Positions 53,346-64,000 of a stretch of 64,000 bases of DNA are shown one piece after another (positions within the stretch are counted from its first letter, which is position 1; each line of letters begins with the position of its first letter). A program made the translations under genes and the position numbers. The stretch lies in contig JAODTK010005010.1 of assembly GCA_026419785.1 (NCBI GenBank), forward strand, positions 124,001 through 188,000, read 5' to 3'. Source of the DNA: Sclerodactyla briareus (taxonomy: Eukaryota > Echinodermata > Holothuroidea > Dendrochirotida > Sclerodactylidae). Under the pieces are notes generated by a model. It was not told the origin of the DNA, did no database searches, and worked only from the letters and a program-made list of their open reading frames with translations.

Positions 53346-55214
53346 TTTGATTCGTATATGCTCCCGTGATGAGTACATTAATTTAAACATCCGATCTTTC
53401 CTGTGCTCTTTCTTCTTCTCTTCTGGGTCCACTGGAGGGTCATCAATTTGGCTCATTGCAATTTATGCAAATTTCTGGTTTTTTTTTTGGTCTCTGGAAA
53501 TTATTTGAGTATCGTCTACGTTGATCCTCCTGACTTACTTAAAAATTTGGAGTGGGTCAAGGAAATATTTCCTAGTATATCCAACAACCCTACTTGTTCA
53601 ATCCACTAGAATATATTGTAAGGAAACAATGGACAATGGTCACTGGCGTGGTGAAGTTTGTTGTGTTTTTTTGTGAATTTAAATTTAATTTTTTTACGGT
53701 CCATTCATGATTAGACCGCATACATCATGGACTCATCAACACATGACCCGATTCCAAACCTCTGCTGATTAGGATAGTCGGAAAGCACCAGTACGTGGAC
53801 GTCTCTGCCATGGACCCAAGGGAGTAGAATTTCCCGGCCCAAGTTGAGCTGGAACTCCGACCGCGTCTACGACCACCACTGCGGACTTACGGCTGCGGAC
53901 TACGGCCCACAACTGCAACCGCGATAAGGACCGCTACTGCAATAATGGAATATCAGCAAACAAACAAACATGATGTCATGACTGCCTATACAAGAATCAA
54001 ACTCCTACCCACCACACCACACACACTCTGACTGACCCATGCTTACTTCATACAACAAACGGAACACTTTCTCACTATCCCTAAAGTGCAACGTATCTAC
54101 CCAAACTATTATACACATTTCTAAAGCTAAACACGTACACCCACATTTTGTCGAAATCTCACACAAAATGTACATATCCACACCTGTTAGTTATAAATTA
54201 TCAAGTCCCATAACACCCAGGAATATAATATGATCATTTTCTCCCACGTTCGAAGAAACATAAATAAAACTATTACATCACAAAACGGCACAACTAAACT
54301 CCAATGTCCCGATACTGACTACATCTAAAGTCACATAAACCTCCCAGCAATTTCGCCTATGTACTTCAAAATGCAAATCTCCATCAAATAATTTGCTAAA
54401 ATCATCCAACAAGAACAATTTACCTACTTCAGACAAATTTGCGATGCACCCTCTCTTTCATAAATTCCCTACTACTTACACCAACTGAAACAATACGTCA
54501 CACGAAAAAGAAAATTCTTGTGTTAATCACCAACTAATGGCTTTCGAAGTGAATCGGGAAAAGTTTATTTTAGACCGACGTCCGACGCCTCCGCACCAGC
54601 AAGCTCCTCCACAAATGTGCTCAAATTACTACGCCATATGAAAAGACGCCATCGCTCGCAACAATAGCCCTCGGCCAGTAATATCGGCAAAATAGGCAAC
54701 ATGCCCAAACAGTAAAATGGCGCGGACCAGTCTACCTGCCCCTCAATCAACTACCACTTCGTCGTGAAGTGTAACAACGAGTAACCCAATGTCCCCCTCC
54801 AGAGGACAAGAAAACTATCCCCAATCATGACACATATTTTACCCATTCACGTGTGCTTTAAGAACACGTCAATTACCTAAAACAATATACAGATTATAAA
54901 CGAACACGCGTGCACAGGCTGTTATGCAATATTACATCATACAGCACTCGACCTTTCCTACCCTAATCAAGGACAAGCAAGAAAACGAAAGACAAAACTA
55001 CGGTAGCCTTAACTGTACTAAAGAAGATTTAAACTCTGACTTTTGACAGCCCTCTTTTCATTTAATGGGTTCCGTCGGGCCCTCTCAAAATAAAATCAAG
55101 GGAGGGGAATTCTCTCCTAGAATAAAAAGCTTAGCGCCAACACTGCCTGATCATAGGAACCAGCACCCTCTTTGACAATCTGGGAGGACTGTTATCAGCA
55201 GGGACTATGTAGTG

Positions 55215-55420
55215 TTGCTTTCACTCTATTCTCACATGTCCCATTCATCACCGGGTGAAGGAGGAGTGATGGAGATAGAGTGCCTTGCTTGACGGCACAT
55301 CAGAAAAGCTGAACTTTTTCTTTTTAGGGTTTCTTTTTAAGGGGGGAGGGGTTTGATTCGAACTCGCCTTTCTACCAGCTCTCCCGAGCTATGGATTGAA
55401 GCCAGTGTTACCTAACCTGG
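55215..55420 (-). mobile_element. tRNA-derived SINE-like sequence, D2
   Basis: The complement reads CCATAGCTCGGGAGAGCTGG, then GGCGAGTTCGAATCAAACCCC, a better B-box context than in D1, followed by AGCAAGGCACTCTATCTCC-like tail sequence. Same element as in D1, inherited through the duplication. Confidence 0.5.
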
Positions 55421-56189
55421 GGACCACATCTTCACCCTAAAAACTGGAAGAGCGAAGGGGAGGGTCTATTTTCCTGTCTGAACTAAGCTAGCAATGACTT
55501 TCATCTAAACATTTCTGTTCATCAAAAGGAGTCTGTGGATATGAAAAATGTTGAGAACCGAGGGGCTGAGCTACTGTGCATTCACTGAATAGTGCTACAG
55601 CCTACCCCAGGGTTACTGGTTCCGTGTCTGCTCCCCATAGTGAAGTAAATCTAGGCTGTATATAGTTACCACTGATCTATGGTAGATATCTCGGAATAGT
55701 ATCCCACTACAGGGTACCAGTACTATAAAGCTAATTGGGCTTCTACCACATGGATAGAAGCTTGGTTGCCGCCTGAGCGACATCTCCGTCGATGGCTTCT
55801 GATGTGCTTGGTTGGTCGCTTTAATCATTTCCTCCTGGTTGTTAATGGAATCGTATATTTGGGATCGTAAAAACTACAATGCAATGCACCTACGACTGTT
55901 ACGGTGCCGCAAGCAGCAAGTATAATCACTGGGAAGATAAATCCTTCCAGGCTCCCAGTGCCCTATAACTGTAAAAAAAAAAAAAACTATGGGAGCCACT
56001 AGGTAAACCAGAAGATTGAAGAAGATAGAAGTTTGTATGTGAAGTTCGATATCAAAGAATGAGAATGAAGTACATTGTCTATTTGTTATGGGGATCCTGG
56101 GGTACGGCAGAGACTTTTATTGCTGAACAGGCCTCCAAATAATCAATAAATACAAATTCACTGTGTTTCTTTGCTCCCCTCTTCTATAT

Positions 56190-56515
56190 TCATTGATGAA
56201 ATTGGTTACCCCATAATGAGGTATATGATCCCTATTGTTTCCAGGTTCTAGTCAGGTGTCATCTGAGGTCATTGGAGGTTGCAGTCTGAAATCCTCGTGA
56301 ACATGATAAGTCTAAAATGCTTGTCTGGTCTAGTTGAATTTGGGTGTAGCTCCCTTATGAGAAATAACGCAGAACCCTGTCGTTTTTTTTGTCGTGGATC
56401 TGGGAGTCATATTTCATTGGGAATTGGAATTGTGTGTAAAACGTTTTGGCCAGCTAGTGAACACAAAACTCAACCAGGTTTGATTCAAGCTCATTCTTGA
56501 TTCGTATATGCGTCC
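56190..56515 (+). repeat. orphan satellite monomer in D2
   Basis: CCCATAATGAGGTATATGATCCC, then GTCATCTGAGGTCATTGGAGG (one intact AGGTCA), GTCTGAAATCCTCGTGAACATGATAAGTC and GTGGATCTGGGAGTCATATTTC. It is closer to the array consensus than the D1 monomer. Confidence 0.75.
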
Positions 56516-56830
56516 ATATATGCGTACATTAATTAACATAGATTGGTCACTGGAGGGGCATTCAATTGGCTAATTTGCACATTTATGCAATTCCATGAGG
56601 TTTTTGCGTCTTCTGGAAATGTATTGAGTATAGTTCCACCGTTGATCCTGACTTACTTAAAAATTTGGAGTGGGTCAAGTATATTTCCGAGAATATTCCA
56701 ACAACCCTACTGTCCACCACTAGAGATAGTGTCAAGGAAAAAAATGGGACAAATGGTCCTGCGTAGGGGAATTTTGTGGGATTGTGTGTCTGAATTTAAT
56801 TTTTTTACGGTCCATCTTATTCATAGATTC

Positions 56831-59800
56831 AACAGCACCACACGGAGATTCTCGCCCAGAAGGGCGATGAAACAACAAACCGAAAACAGTTACCAAAGCT
56901 CTGACCGCGTGTCAGCACCGCATCCAACCAGGAGGGGGGTGTCAAGAGACGATTAATGACACGAAAAATGAGTCACAAGAGGAGGAAAATATTGGCATAG
57001 ATGATTTGCACATTGGAAGCTGGTCATTACTATCTGCAGCCCACTAGCAGTGCAGGCGATATAAAGAATGCTAGGCCTACCAACTTGATTCTGCAGACAC
57101 CTTCCCATGCTCCTATCCACAGTGATCATCAGGCCTGTGATAACAATGATGGTGATTTCAACAGATCGGCTCTCCATGAGAGCTATTCGCACTGCTCTGC
57201 AGTCTGCTCTTTTCACAATCGCAGGAAATCATTATCGTTGAATTCTATCTGCACTGTTCTGTGCACGTGCGCTGCAAAGGGAGGGATTGAACTTTTTTTT
57301 ATCTCGCGTAATAAATCTTGCGCCTGTGTGCGCAGAAGTGCAGAGAGGGCTAGCGTACTATGTACATAGTATAGTGAAAAGATGTATCTACCCTCTACAT
57401 TCATGGTGTTTGGTGAGTGTGTAGTTACTATAGTGTCTCTGACATCTGAATTACTATGGCATCCTTTCTCGCCATCCCAATGCTACGTGCTATGGTGAAT
57501 GAAGGGGTTATTGCATAACATGCATTTAACAGTTATTTTTGTAGATGGCCACTGTTTGCTGGCCTTATGCTTTCCAAAATATGCTTGTTTTGAGGAGGGT
57601 TTTTAGGAGGTTTTGTCTGGTTACATACGGCATGCTTTGAAGTATCACAGTGAATGGAATCGCATTGGGTAAAAAGATGATTTTGAGCAGTGCCTTGTTG
57701 CGTTGTTGCAGCCAGCAGCCTGAAGATTCCAGTCAAGGATTGTATTTTAGCCTGGATTTTGCCCCCCCCCCATCCCCGCCCCCCCTTTCCCCCCCATACC
57801 ACTTAGCCGCCAGGAGTTAGTACCGTTAAGTCCTCATTGGACTGACTATGAGGTTTCCAGGGGTGGACCTCCCTGTTGCTGAAACACGTAACTATGATGA
57901 GTTTTTTAAATCAACCCATTTTCATTTGGGGGGGGGGGGGAGACATGTCACACATGTTCCTGATACAGCCATGTGGTAGTCAAGCGTGAGTTATGTTTAA
58001 CACACTCTGGATGTTTTGTGAGTGCATATGACAAAGGCTTCAGTTAGGCACAGAAACCAGATTTTGGCCTCTTGAATACCACATCAGCCTCAACTTGTAG
58101 CATGAAGATTTTCTTCTTTTGGCTATATCGTTTTCCCTTATATCGACAAGGTTCACCTGCCCCATTAAAAGCTTGTGTGCGGTCTATGGAGGAAAGTCAA
58201 GAAAAGCTTGTACCCCCTAATCGGATCAGGTTTGTAAAGGACAGGCAATTTGCGTCAGGATGGCAGTAGTATTTATTTGATTTTATGCGAGGCAGAAGGA
58301 ACGGAGCCCCAAATTGTTTATCTTCAAGCCAGGTGTGGGCGTAGGAGGGCGTGGTTAAGATGGAGGTAGATCCAAGGCTTGTCGGAATAGAATAGCGATG
58401 GAAAATGTGTACTAAGGATTACCCGGGTGGCGTTGATGAAACACAATGCTCCCATAAGGAGCGCTAGCAATGGTTACGCAATCTGACACATGTAAGACTT
58501 TATACTGCATAAGGAGTTGGCTGAATTTCCACCTTAATGATAAAGCTGTCATATTTATTTATAGGTTGGAAATTTTCTGTGAATTGAGTTACCAGTAATT
58601 TGGGTATATTGCTATAGGCCCCAATCTGTAGCTTCCTTGTTGGTCTTCTTATATTTACCATGACCTTCCATCCTCGCGATTTGCATATGTTCCAATCGGC
58701 AACCCTTATGGCCTTTCTGACTGAGGACTAAAAAAGGATGTTTCCTGCAAGTACCAGTATGCGATTGTGAATGGAGATGTAAAATTGAGAATAAAAAAAA
58801 AGAACTTAACCGGTGTGTTATCTTGGATGTCTGGGTTGCGCGATGGTTGGCTACCTATATTTTTTGGAACGGTATTACGATGCCCTGGCACCGGTATCAG
58901 TGCCAGTACCGGTTATTCGCGCTGCCTAAAATAATGCTAGCGATCGTTATAGTACTGCATACTGGCAGCTCACGTGTCGGACTTCTATTTTCACAATGCC
59001 CTTCTTTTATACATCATCTTTTCAAGTCAAAAAGTTTCCCCAAAACATAATTTTGTAATAACTGTGTGTATTCTCGTTTTTGTATCGATAGTGAGAAGAA
59101 TTCATGAAAACGTACGTATGGCAAAACAAAAACACATGCAGGCGACCACATGTTCATGCTGTACGCAGAAAGAATTAACATGTACTACATTTTCCATACG
59201 GAAATGTCCGCCAGCCGGCCCAAGCACAAACAAGTCGCGAGGGACAATTGCCCGTAGGCCCTAACGAACTGAGTATTTTAGCTAGAAACTGCCCAAGCAA
59301 GCCACAGTCTAAAATCAGCCCTAAAAGCCACCAGATCTGCGCGAAATCTTCAGGTAATATAATTATTTTTTCACCAATTGCCCTTTATCACAATAATTCA
59401 TTCATAAATCGTGGCCACGCGAAAATTACATTGCGATGATCGCTATAATTCAGTCCTTAATACAAGTCAGTAGAAAACTCACATAGATGTTAATTGTGTG
59501 GCGATAAAAAGGTTTGCTGTCGAGGCCTGCTCCCAAGTCAATAGGAGTGGCCGACTTGGTATGTTGGAACGCACTGACAGTATCAGTGGAATGCATTGGT
59601 CAGAATGTAGTGAACAGGAAGTCGGTGCTGGACCACGTGTTCAAACGAGGCATGTATTGAAAATAGTGAACGCATTGGGCTAGTAAGCAAGCAGAATATA
59701 GATTTTGACATGCAGTTTATTATTACGTTACCATAAAGCTGAACGATGTCCGCGGAGGTGGTGTATTAGGCAAATAAAGCAAGTACACAGCTCGCAACAA

Positions 59801-60165
59801 ATGTGGGCAGTTTATATCAAGGTTGCGGATTGAGCTGCGTGTACGCGCCAGGACGTGAATCGGCGAAAAATAAATAATTTGATTTAGTACGGTGTTTGGT
59901 AGCCAGCTACCGCGTAATAGTAACTGTGCAGTTGACCGCTGGTACTGCGAGTACCAGTGCTGCGAGTCCGGTACTAATAACAATACCAGTAGACAGCCGC
60001 AACCATAGTATGTCTCTGCCAGAGGCAGTCCCTCTTGAGTTATGTCCGAGTATCAGTCGCGGGTGCTGCGAATGAGTTCCTCACATGTCGTGAAAGGTGA
60101 CTTTTAGTCATAGTCATCTGAAGAAAAACTGAAGAGCACTTTCGCTCTTTCTATTTCGCCCCAAA
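56831..60165. other. no gene recognised
   Basis: Single-copy DNA with a C-rich stretch at 57,762-57,795 and a 13-G run at 57,928-57,940. Frames at 57,001-57,369 (plus) and 56,953-57,216 (minus) overlap on opposite strands and neither has a recognisable domain. Confidence 0.55.
58885..58913. repeat. two overlapping, mutually exclusive hairpins
   Basis: CTGGCAC (58,885-58,891) pairs with GTGCCAG (58,900-58,906), and ACCGGTA (58,890-58,896) pairs with TACCGGT (58,907-58,913). The stems share bases, so only one can form at a time. Confidence 0.7.
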
Positions 60166-60187
60166 GGCTGGTCATGGATGGGAGACC
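60166..60187 (+). other. 5S rRNA box C-like fragment
   Basis: GGCTGGTCATGGATGGGAGACC parallels the 5S internal promoter segment GGTTAGTACTTGGATGGGAGACC; the last 12 bases (GGATGGGAGACC) are an exact match. Flanks do not extend the similarity to a full 5S gene, so this is a fragment, perhaps of a 5S-derived SINE. Confidence 0.35.
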
Positions 60188-61636
60188 AAGAACTGGACTA
60201 TATTGACCCTTGTCGAGGCGGCTCAATTCCTAAAGTCACGATTGCCATGCCAAATACGAACATAAATGATTGCTCTGCCATATCAAACGTTAATGGTGGC
60301 GTGCATCATCTTCTCTTCAAAAATCAGGGTGAATGCTTTAAAAAAAATTAACAAGATTCTTGTTCAAATTTCAACATTAAAAAATAAGTGCTTAAATGAG
60401 TTAAAATGAGATTTTAAACACGTCTGTGCCACGCCATAGTGTGAAAGCACATATATCACAATGTAAACACACCACTTCTGTGCTGTATGTTGCCTCTAGC
60501 ATGAACCAATTTGGAAACATCTGGATACTAGACAGCGTTCCAACGGTGATTCTTGACAGCCTCCAAGAAAGTTAAAACCAAATATTTTCCAATCAATATC
60601 ATGGGTATCAGTCACCCTCCAACAAAGTGCTGCCATTCCTGGCATAAATTCTAGTCTTCTCAATGGGCAATTGTCATCATGACATTGAAGAAGACACACT
60701 ATTTCACGATCTTGCAGAAAGCTTCCATGAAAAAAACTATTGCATGCTTCCTGCAATAGAGTGAAATAATCAGATTAAGTTCTTTCCCTGTTTCAGGGGG
60801 ACAGATGTCCACAAAGGTACGGCTAGTGTTGCTCAGATTGCAATTTTTAGCAGGTTCTTCTGGTAAATCCAACATTATTTATGGTATGTACATGTTCGTA
60901 CAACATATGAGCTATAGCAATGCAACTTTTGTCACAAGTTGTGACTACTCGCACTGGCCATGAATGTTTCTATTTTGTGCTATGTTCATAAGGTTGAAAT
61001 ATTGAACTGTTCTATTCCATCTCGCTGTGCCTTGGATTCATAGAAAAAGTCGGGCCTTTCCTTGCCTTCATTCAGTTTCAATCCGGGATGTCCCTGAAAA
61101 GGGAATGCCCGGATTCACCTCACTCCCGCAGTGCCGCCACCCTGAGGATTTGTTGCAACGGATTCTATGGGGAGCATGCCCTTGCTTACCCCCAACCTCA
61201 GTTTCTAGACATGATTGTCCTGAGGTCTAGGCCTATCCCACAATTTTGTGAAATGTGGTCCGAACATCTTTGCTGTGAAGCATCCACAAACTGCCAAGGC
61301 AACAGCTCAAAAAATTGGCGATTTATGCACCCCAGGCTCAAGGCTAGGGCCTAAATGTAGAGAACTGGCCTGATATATGAAAAAATATTAGAACTATTTC
61401 ATTCACAACATTAATTATCTGTATATTATTATTTTTTTTTTTAACATTGTGAAGTAGTACGCAAGGATGAAAGTGAGTCATGATGCGCAGTATAACAGGT
61501 TTGATCAATGTCCCTGGTATAAATGATAGAATTTCATCAGAAGTTGAACATCCTCATTGAAATCAGTTCTGGTCTAGTAGCTGAGATGCACACGTTTCTA
61601 GTGAACAGTGTTCTTACTTCATGATACACAGACGTC
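60188..61636. other. no gene recognised
   Basis: Contains overlapping plus frames at 61,027-61,354 with several Cys and Pro residues but no clear motif. A TTTCCCTGTTTCAG acceptor-like string ends at 60,796, without a following frame that can be supported. Confidence 0.5.
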
Positions 61637-61912
61637 TTAAGGCCAGCAATGCATATCTGAAAGATTTGATCCTTCAGGCCTATTCTGCACCACAAAATCC
61701 CTCACTGCTGAAAAATTGATGATATTTTTCTGTGTTCTCCGGAAAAGTTGTAAAATCCTCTCATTTCTCCACCCACGGTTGTCGTCAGTGAACCATCCAA
61801 TTAGATTCATCATCCGCTCTGCGGTCACTCCTAGCCGAAACTCAGAAAGCCCTGATGAAAACACCTCTCCATTTACCAGTCCGTCTTCCGGCGCTCCAAA
61901 TTGCTCTCCCAC
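61637..61912 (-). CDS. candidate exon, unknown product
   Basis: A 91-codon minus-strand frame ending in a stop; its first listed codon is GTG, so it would have to be an internal or terminal exon, not a translation start. An AG precedes it near 61,917 on the minus strand, but without a pyrimidine tract. The peptide has protein-like composition (GVTAERMMNLIGWFTDD, then a basic RNERILQLFRRTQKN helix-like stretch). No family was recognised. The in-frame stop only five codons upstream and the weak acceptor make chance quite possible. Confidence 0.2.
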   Translation of the reverse strand: MGEQFGAPEDGLVNGEVFSSGLSEFRLGVTAERMMNLIGWFTDDNRGWRNERILQLFRRTQKNIINFSAVRDFVVQNRPEGSNLSDMHCWP

Positions 61913-64000
61913 ATCCCTTGAGACTCACTCGCCTCTCAAATTCACTATGACGTTCTGTGTGGGCAGTGTTTATGGATGATCATGTCGATTTGCGTCACAG
62001 TGCACCATTAGGTGGCATTAGTATCGAGCTGGCAGGGATAACTTGAGAGAGAGAGTTTTCCAGAAATTTAGCTCTTTCAAGTTTGATAAACTATTTGTAT
62101 GAAATTGACATTGATCACTTGTTGCAATAATATATTAAGAGCTGTATGAGTAAGATATTGCAGACGCAATGTATTCCAGTGACGGGCATGTGTTTTCTTT
62201 TTTAATTTCTCTGACAAAAATACCCAATCAATTCAAACTGAGGATGAAAATTCTGATATACGAAGAGCATTAGGATGTAGGTTTCACTGTTTGGGGCATT
62301 AACTAATGAGTGCTACAAGCATTTTAGCCATCCTTTTCTCATGGTTTTTTGTGACGATCTCTGTAATTCACTTTTTGGCATTGTGTGGTGCATATGGGTT
62401 AGTAGGATCACCGCAGGCTGACAGCAGGGCAAAATGTGACACCGGCAAAAACACACATTTTCTGGGCAAAGCCCATATTCCTAGGCTAACCCTACTGTTG
62501 TAAGTAGGTCCCGACTGATTTCCTTGCCCCCCTCGAATATTGCATGAAGTCAATTCAACCCCCCGCCCCTGACCCCTTAATTCAGTATATGTTGAGATAT
62601 GCCCCTCCAGGAACATGACCTGTGACAATTGTGAATCAAGCAAGACAGTAAGAGTGAAAACGGGGAAATTGTGTTGATACTTGAGGATATATTTTTTCCA
62701 CTGTTACGTGCTACCATGTGTTTCCCATGCTAACCTACCGTCCTACCCTGCAGGCCAATCATTCTGCAATTCATCTGAGAATAGGTACCGATGGGAGTGC
62801 TTGAGTTCAATTCACTTTTATCGTCAAAGTAGAACGCTGCTATAGTGTATGCTGAGTTATCCCCTGATTCATCTCATCATATCTCCAACTGTGCTTTGCA
62901 ACCTCGGAAGAATAATTGCTTCATCCCTGATTGAACAACTGGTGCTCTGGTGTCCGGTGATTAAAATGCCATTAGTGTATGAGGCCGACTTGCCCACTCC
63001 TGGTTACGGGGAGGGTAGAAATAATTCTGAATTGGATGGAGGACTGTGTATCTAGAGTCCTGTACCATGATTAGTCCTGCCCCTTTGTTGGAGAGATGGG
63101 TAATTGAGCCCTAGCCCGTTTTGGCAAATTAATGGCATGTTGCAGTGCACTGTGGGATAGTTTTGATGGCATGCGGGGATACTTCCGAGGGCGTGTTTTG
63201 TGTTAACATGTATAGCACAAACTCATAAATTTCTAATTATTTCTTCATTCCCGTGCATATTCCTCTGAAAATTGAGTATGTTTTCCCTGATATATTTTCA
63301 CGTTATCGCGACAAATCTGACCAGAAAAATCAATTACATCTGCTGAAATTCCCGCATTTGGCCACCCATAGTTTGCCTAATTTGCCCCCTGAGCTAGACC
63401 CAATGCATTGCTAGGCTATTTGCAAAAAGTCTATGTGATTTCAGGCTGTGTCAGGTCTATGGTGAATATGAGGAACAGATTTTTAGCAGACAGTTTGAGT
63501 GCCCTATGTGTAGTGAATCGAATAGGCAGTGGTATACACACACTCATTTCACTCATGGATCACATTCTAAAGAGAGGCCCCTAACTGCATTAACCCGTGG
63601 TCTTCCAATTGCCTGGCCTCTTCAGACCAGCACCAGTCTGAGCCTCACCCATTCCCATGCATTCAAACCCGAACTAGCAGCGTCCTGGTGGACTAGCCCC
63701 GATCCGCCAGGTCCTGGGCTGTCAGAGCACAGACACAGACGCCCACCAGAAAGTGCCCATTCGACCTAAAGAAGCACAGTTGACAATTTGCAATCGATAA
63801 ACATACCTCACCTTCCCTACCGTGCCGCGGAGCACCCCTGACATTGTACGTACTATCCAGTAAGCCCTTAGCCCAAGGATACACTGAATTAGGATTCTAA
63901 GCAAAACACATAGCAAACTCACTACAATCCAAACCGTTTACCTCCAAGTGTCACAGTAATAGGCATAACTGGGGCAAAATGGAGCTAATCATTGGTGCTA
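61913..64000. other. no gene recognised
   Basis: Single-copy sequence. A GC-richer patch at 63,570-63,760 has a short frame without recognisable features. A hydrophobic frame at 62,306-62,503 lacks support. No repeats or RNA genes were seen to the right edge. Confidence 0.5.

Larger units (their letters stand above)
50645..53711 (+). repeat. second tandem duplication, copy D1
   Basis: It begins at the GGACTCATCAACACATG block (50,664) and parallels D2 at an offset of about 3,063, drifting to about 3,105 through indels. Shared landmarks are TGTCTCTGCC, AGCAAACAAACAAACA, GATGTGCCGG/GACGGCACATCAG, AAGGAGTCTGTGGATAT and TTTTTTTACGGTCCAT. No coding frame survives in both copies. Confidence 0.85.
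53712..56830 (+). repeat. second tandem duplication, copy D2
   Basis: It directly follows D1 at a TTAGA/CCGCATACATC junction. It differs from D1 by many one-base indels, similar in kind to those between the satellite flanks of units 1 and 2. It ends near TTATTCATAGATT at 56,820-56,830. Confidence 0.85.

Noticed and set aside
56953..57369. Overlapping opposite-strand ORFs of 87 and 122 codons
   Set aside because: Neither shows domain, codon or splice evidence that distinguishes it from chance.
61027..61354. Cys/Pro-rich overlapping frames resembling a zinc-binding protein
   Set aside because: Cysteine spacing fits no pattern I recognise, and the two frames compete without splice signals.
62306..62503. 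Short ORF with an N-terminal membrane-like segment
   Set aside because: Only 65 codons with a weak start context; a hydrophobic stretch alone is not enough in T-rich DNA.

Overview
The window looks like non-genic DNA from an animal nuclear genome. There are no bacterial-style genes, no conserved multi-exon gene, and almost every ORF is short and random-looking. It is dense in non-LTR retrotransposon debris, foldback elements, tRNA-derived SINE traces, satellites and microsatellites. The CR1/L2-like LINEs and the SINE tail fit a marine invertebrate, possibly a deuterostome; that placement is inference. Nested indels inside the large repeat blocks suggest a long-read assembly that was not fully polished there.

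Layout. 1-599 is a perfect GATA microsatellite. 600-16,860 is single-copy, moderately AT-rich DNA with one weak exon candidate (846-1109), a TTAA-flanked foldback element (6233-6649), a second MITE-like element (9427-9580) and a nested transposon cluster (11,211-13,905). In that cluster a hAT-like element with near-perfect 8-bp target-site duplications interrupts one LINE and itself contains another. Two more inverted-repeat elements follow (13,941-14,021 and 14,959-15,240).

16,861-48,520 is a head-to-tail tandem duplication, unit 1 = 16,861-33,390 and unit 2 = 33,391-48,520. Each unit has (a) an indel-rich segment with a satellite of ~315-bp monomers, (b) a core of 9,193 bp that appears identical in both units and holds GC-rich minisatellites and a decayed L2/CR1-like LINE, and (c) an indel-rich GC-rich minisatellite. 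Unit 1 carries 10 satellite monomers and unit 2 carries 6; the difference is exactly one four-monomer higher-order repeat. Each monomer carries a cluster of AGGTCA-like hexamers.

48,521-50,644 holds a ~102-bp GC-rich minisatellite, a nested hairpin and AT-rich DNA. 50,645-56,830 is a second, ~3.1-kb tandem duplication; each copy has a tRNA-SINE-like stretch and one orphan satellite monomer. 56,831-64,000 is unremarkable single-copy sequence with weak exon-like and 5S-like traces.

The genes do not work together as a system. The content is selfish and structural DNA. The best leads are the three-layer transposon nest, the one-HOR difference with nuclear-receptor-like half-sites, and the identical core between mismatching flanks, which may be an assembly artefact.
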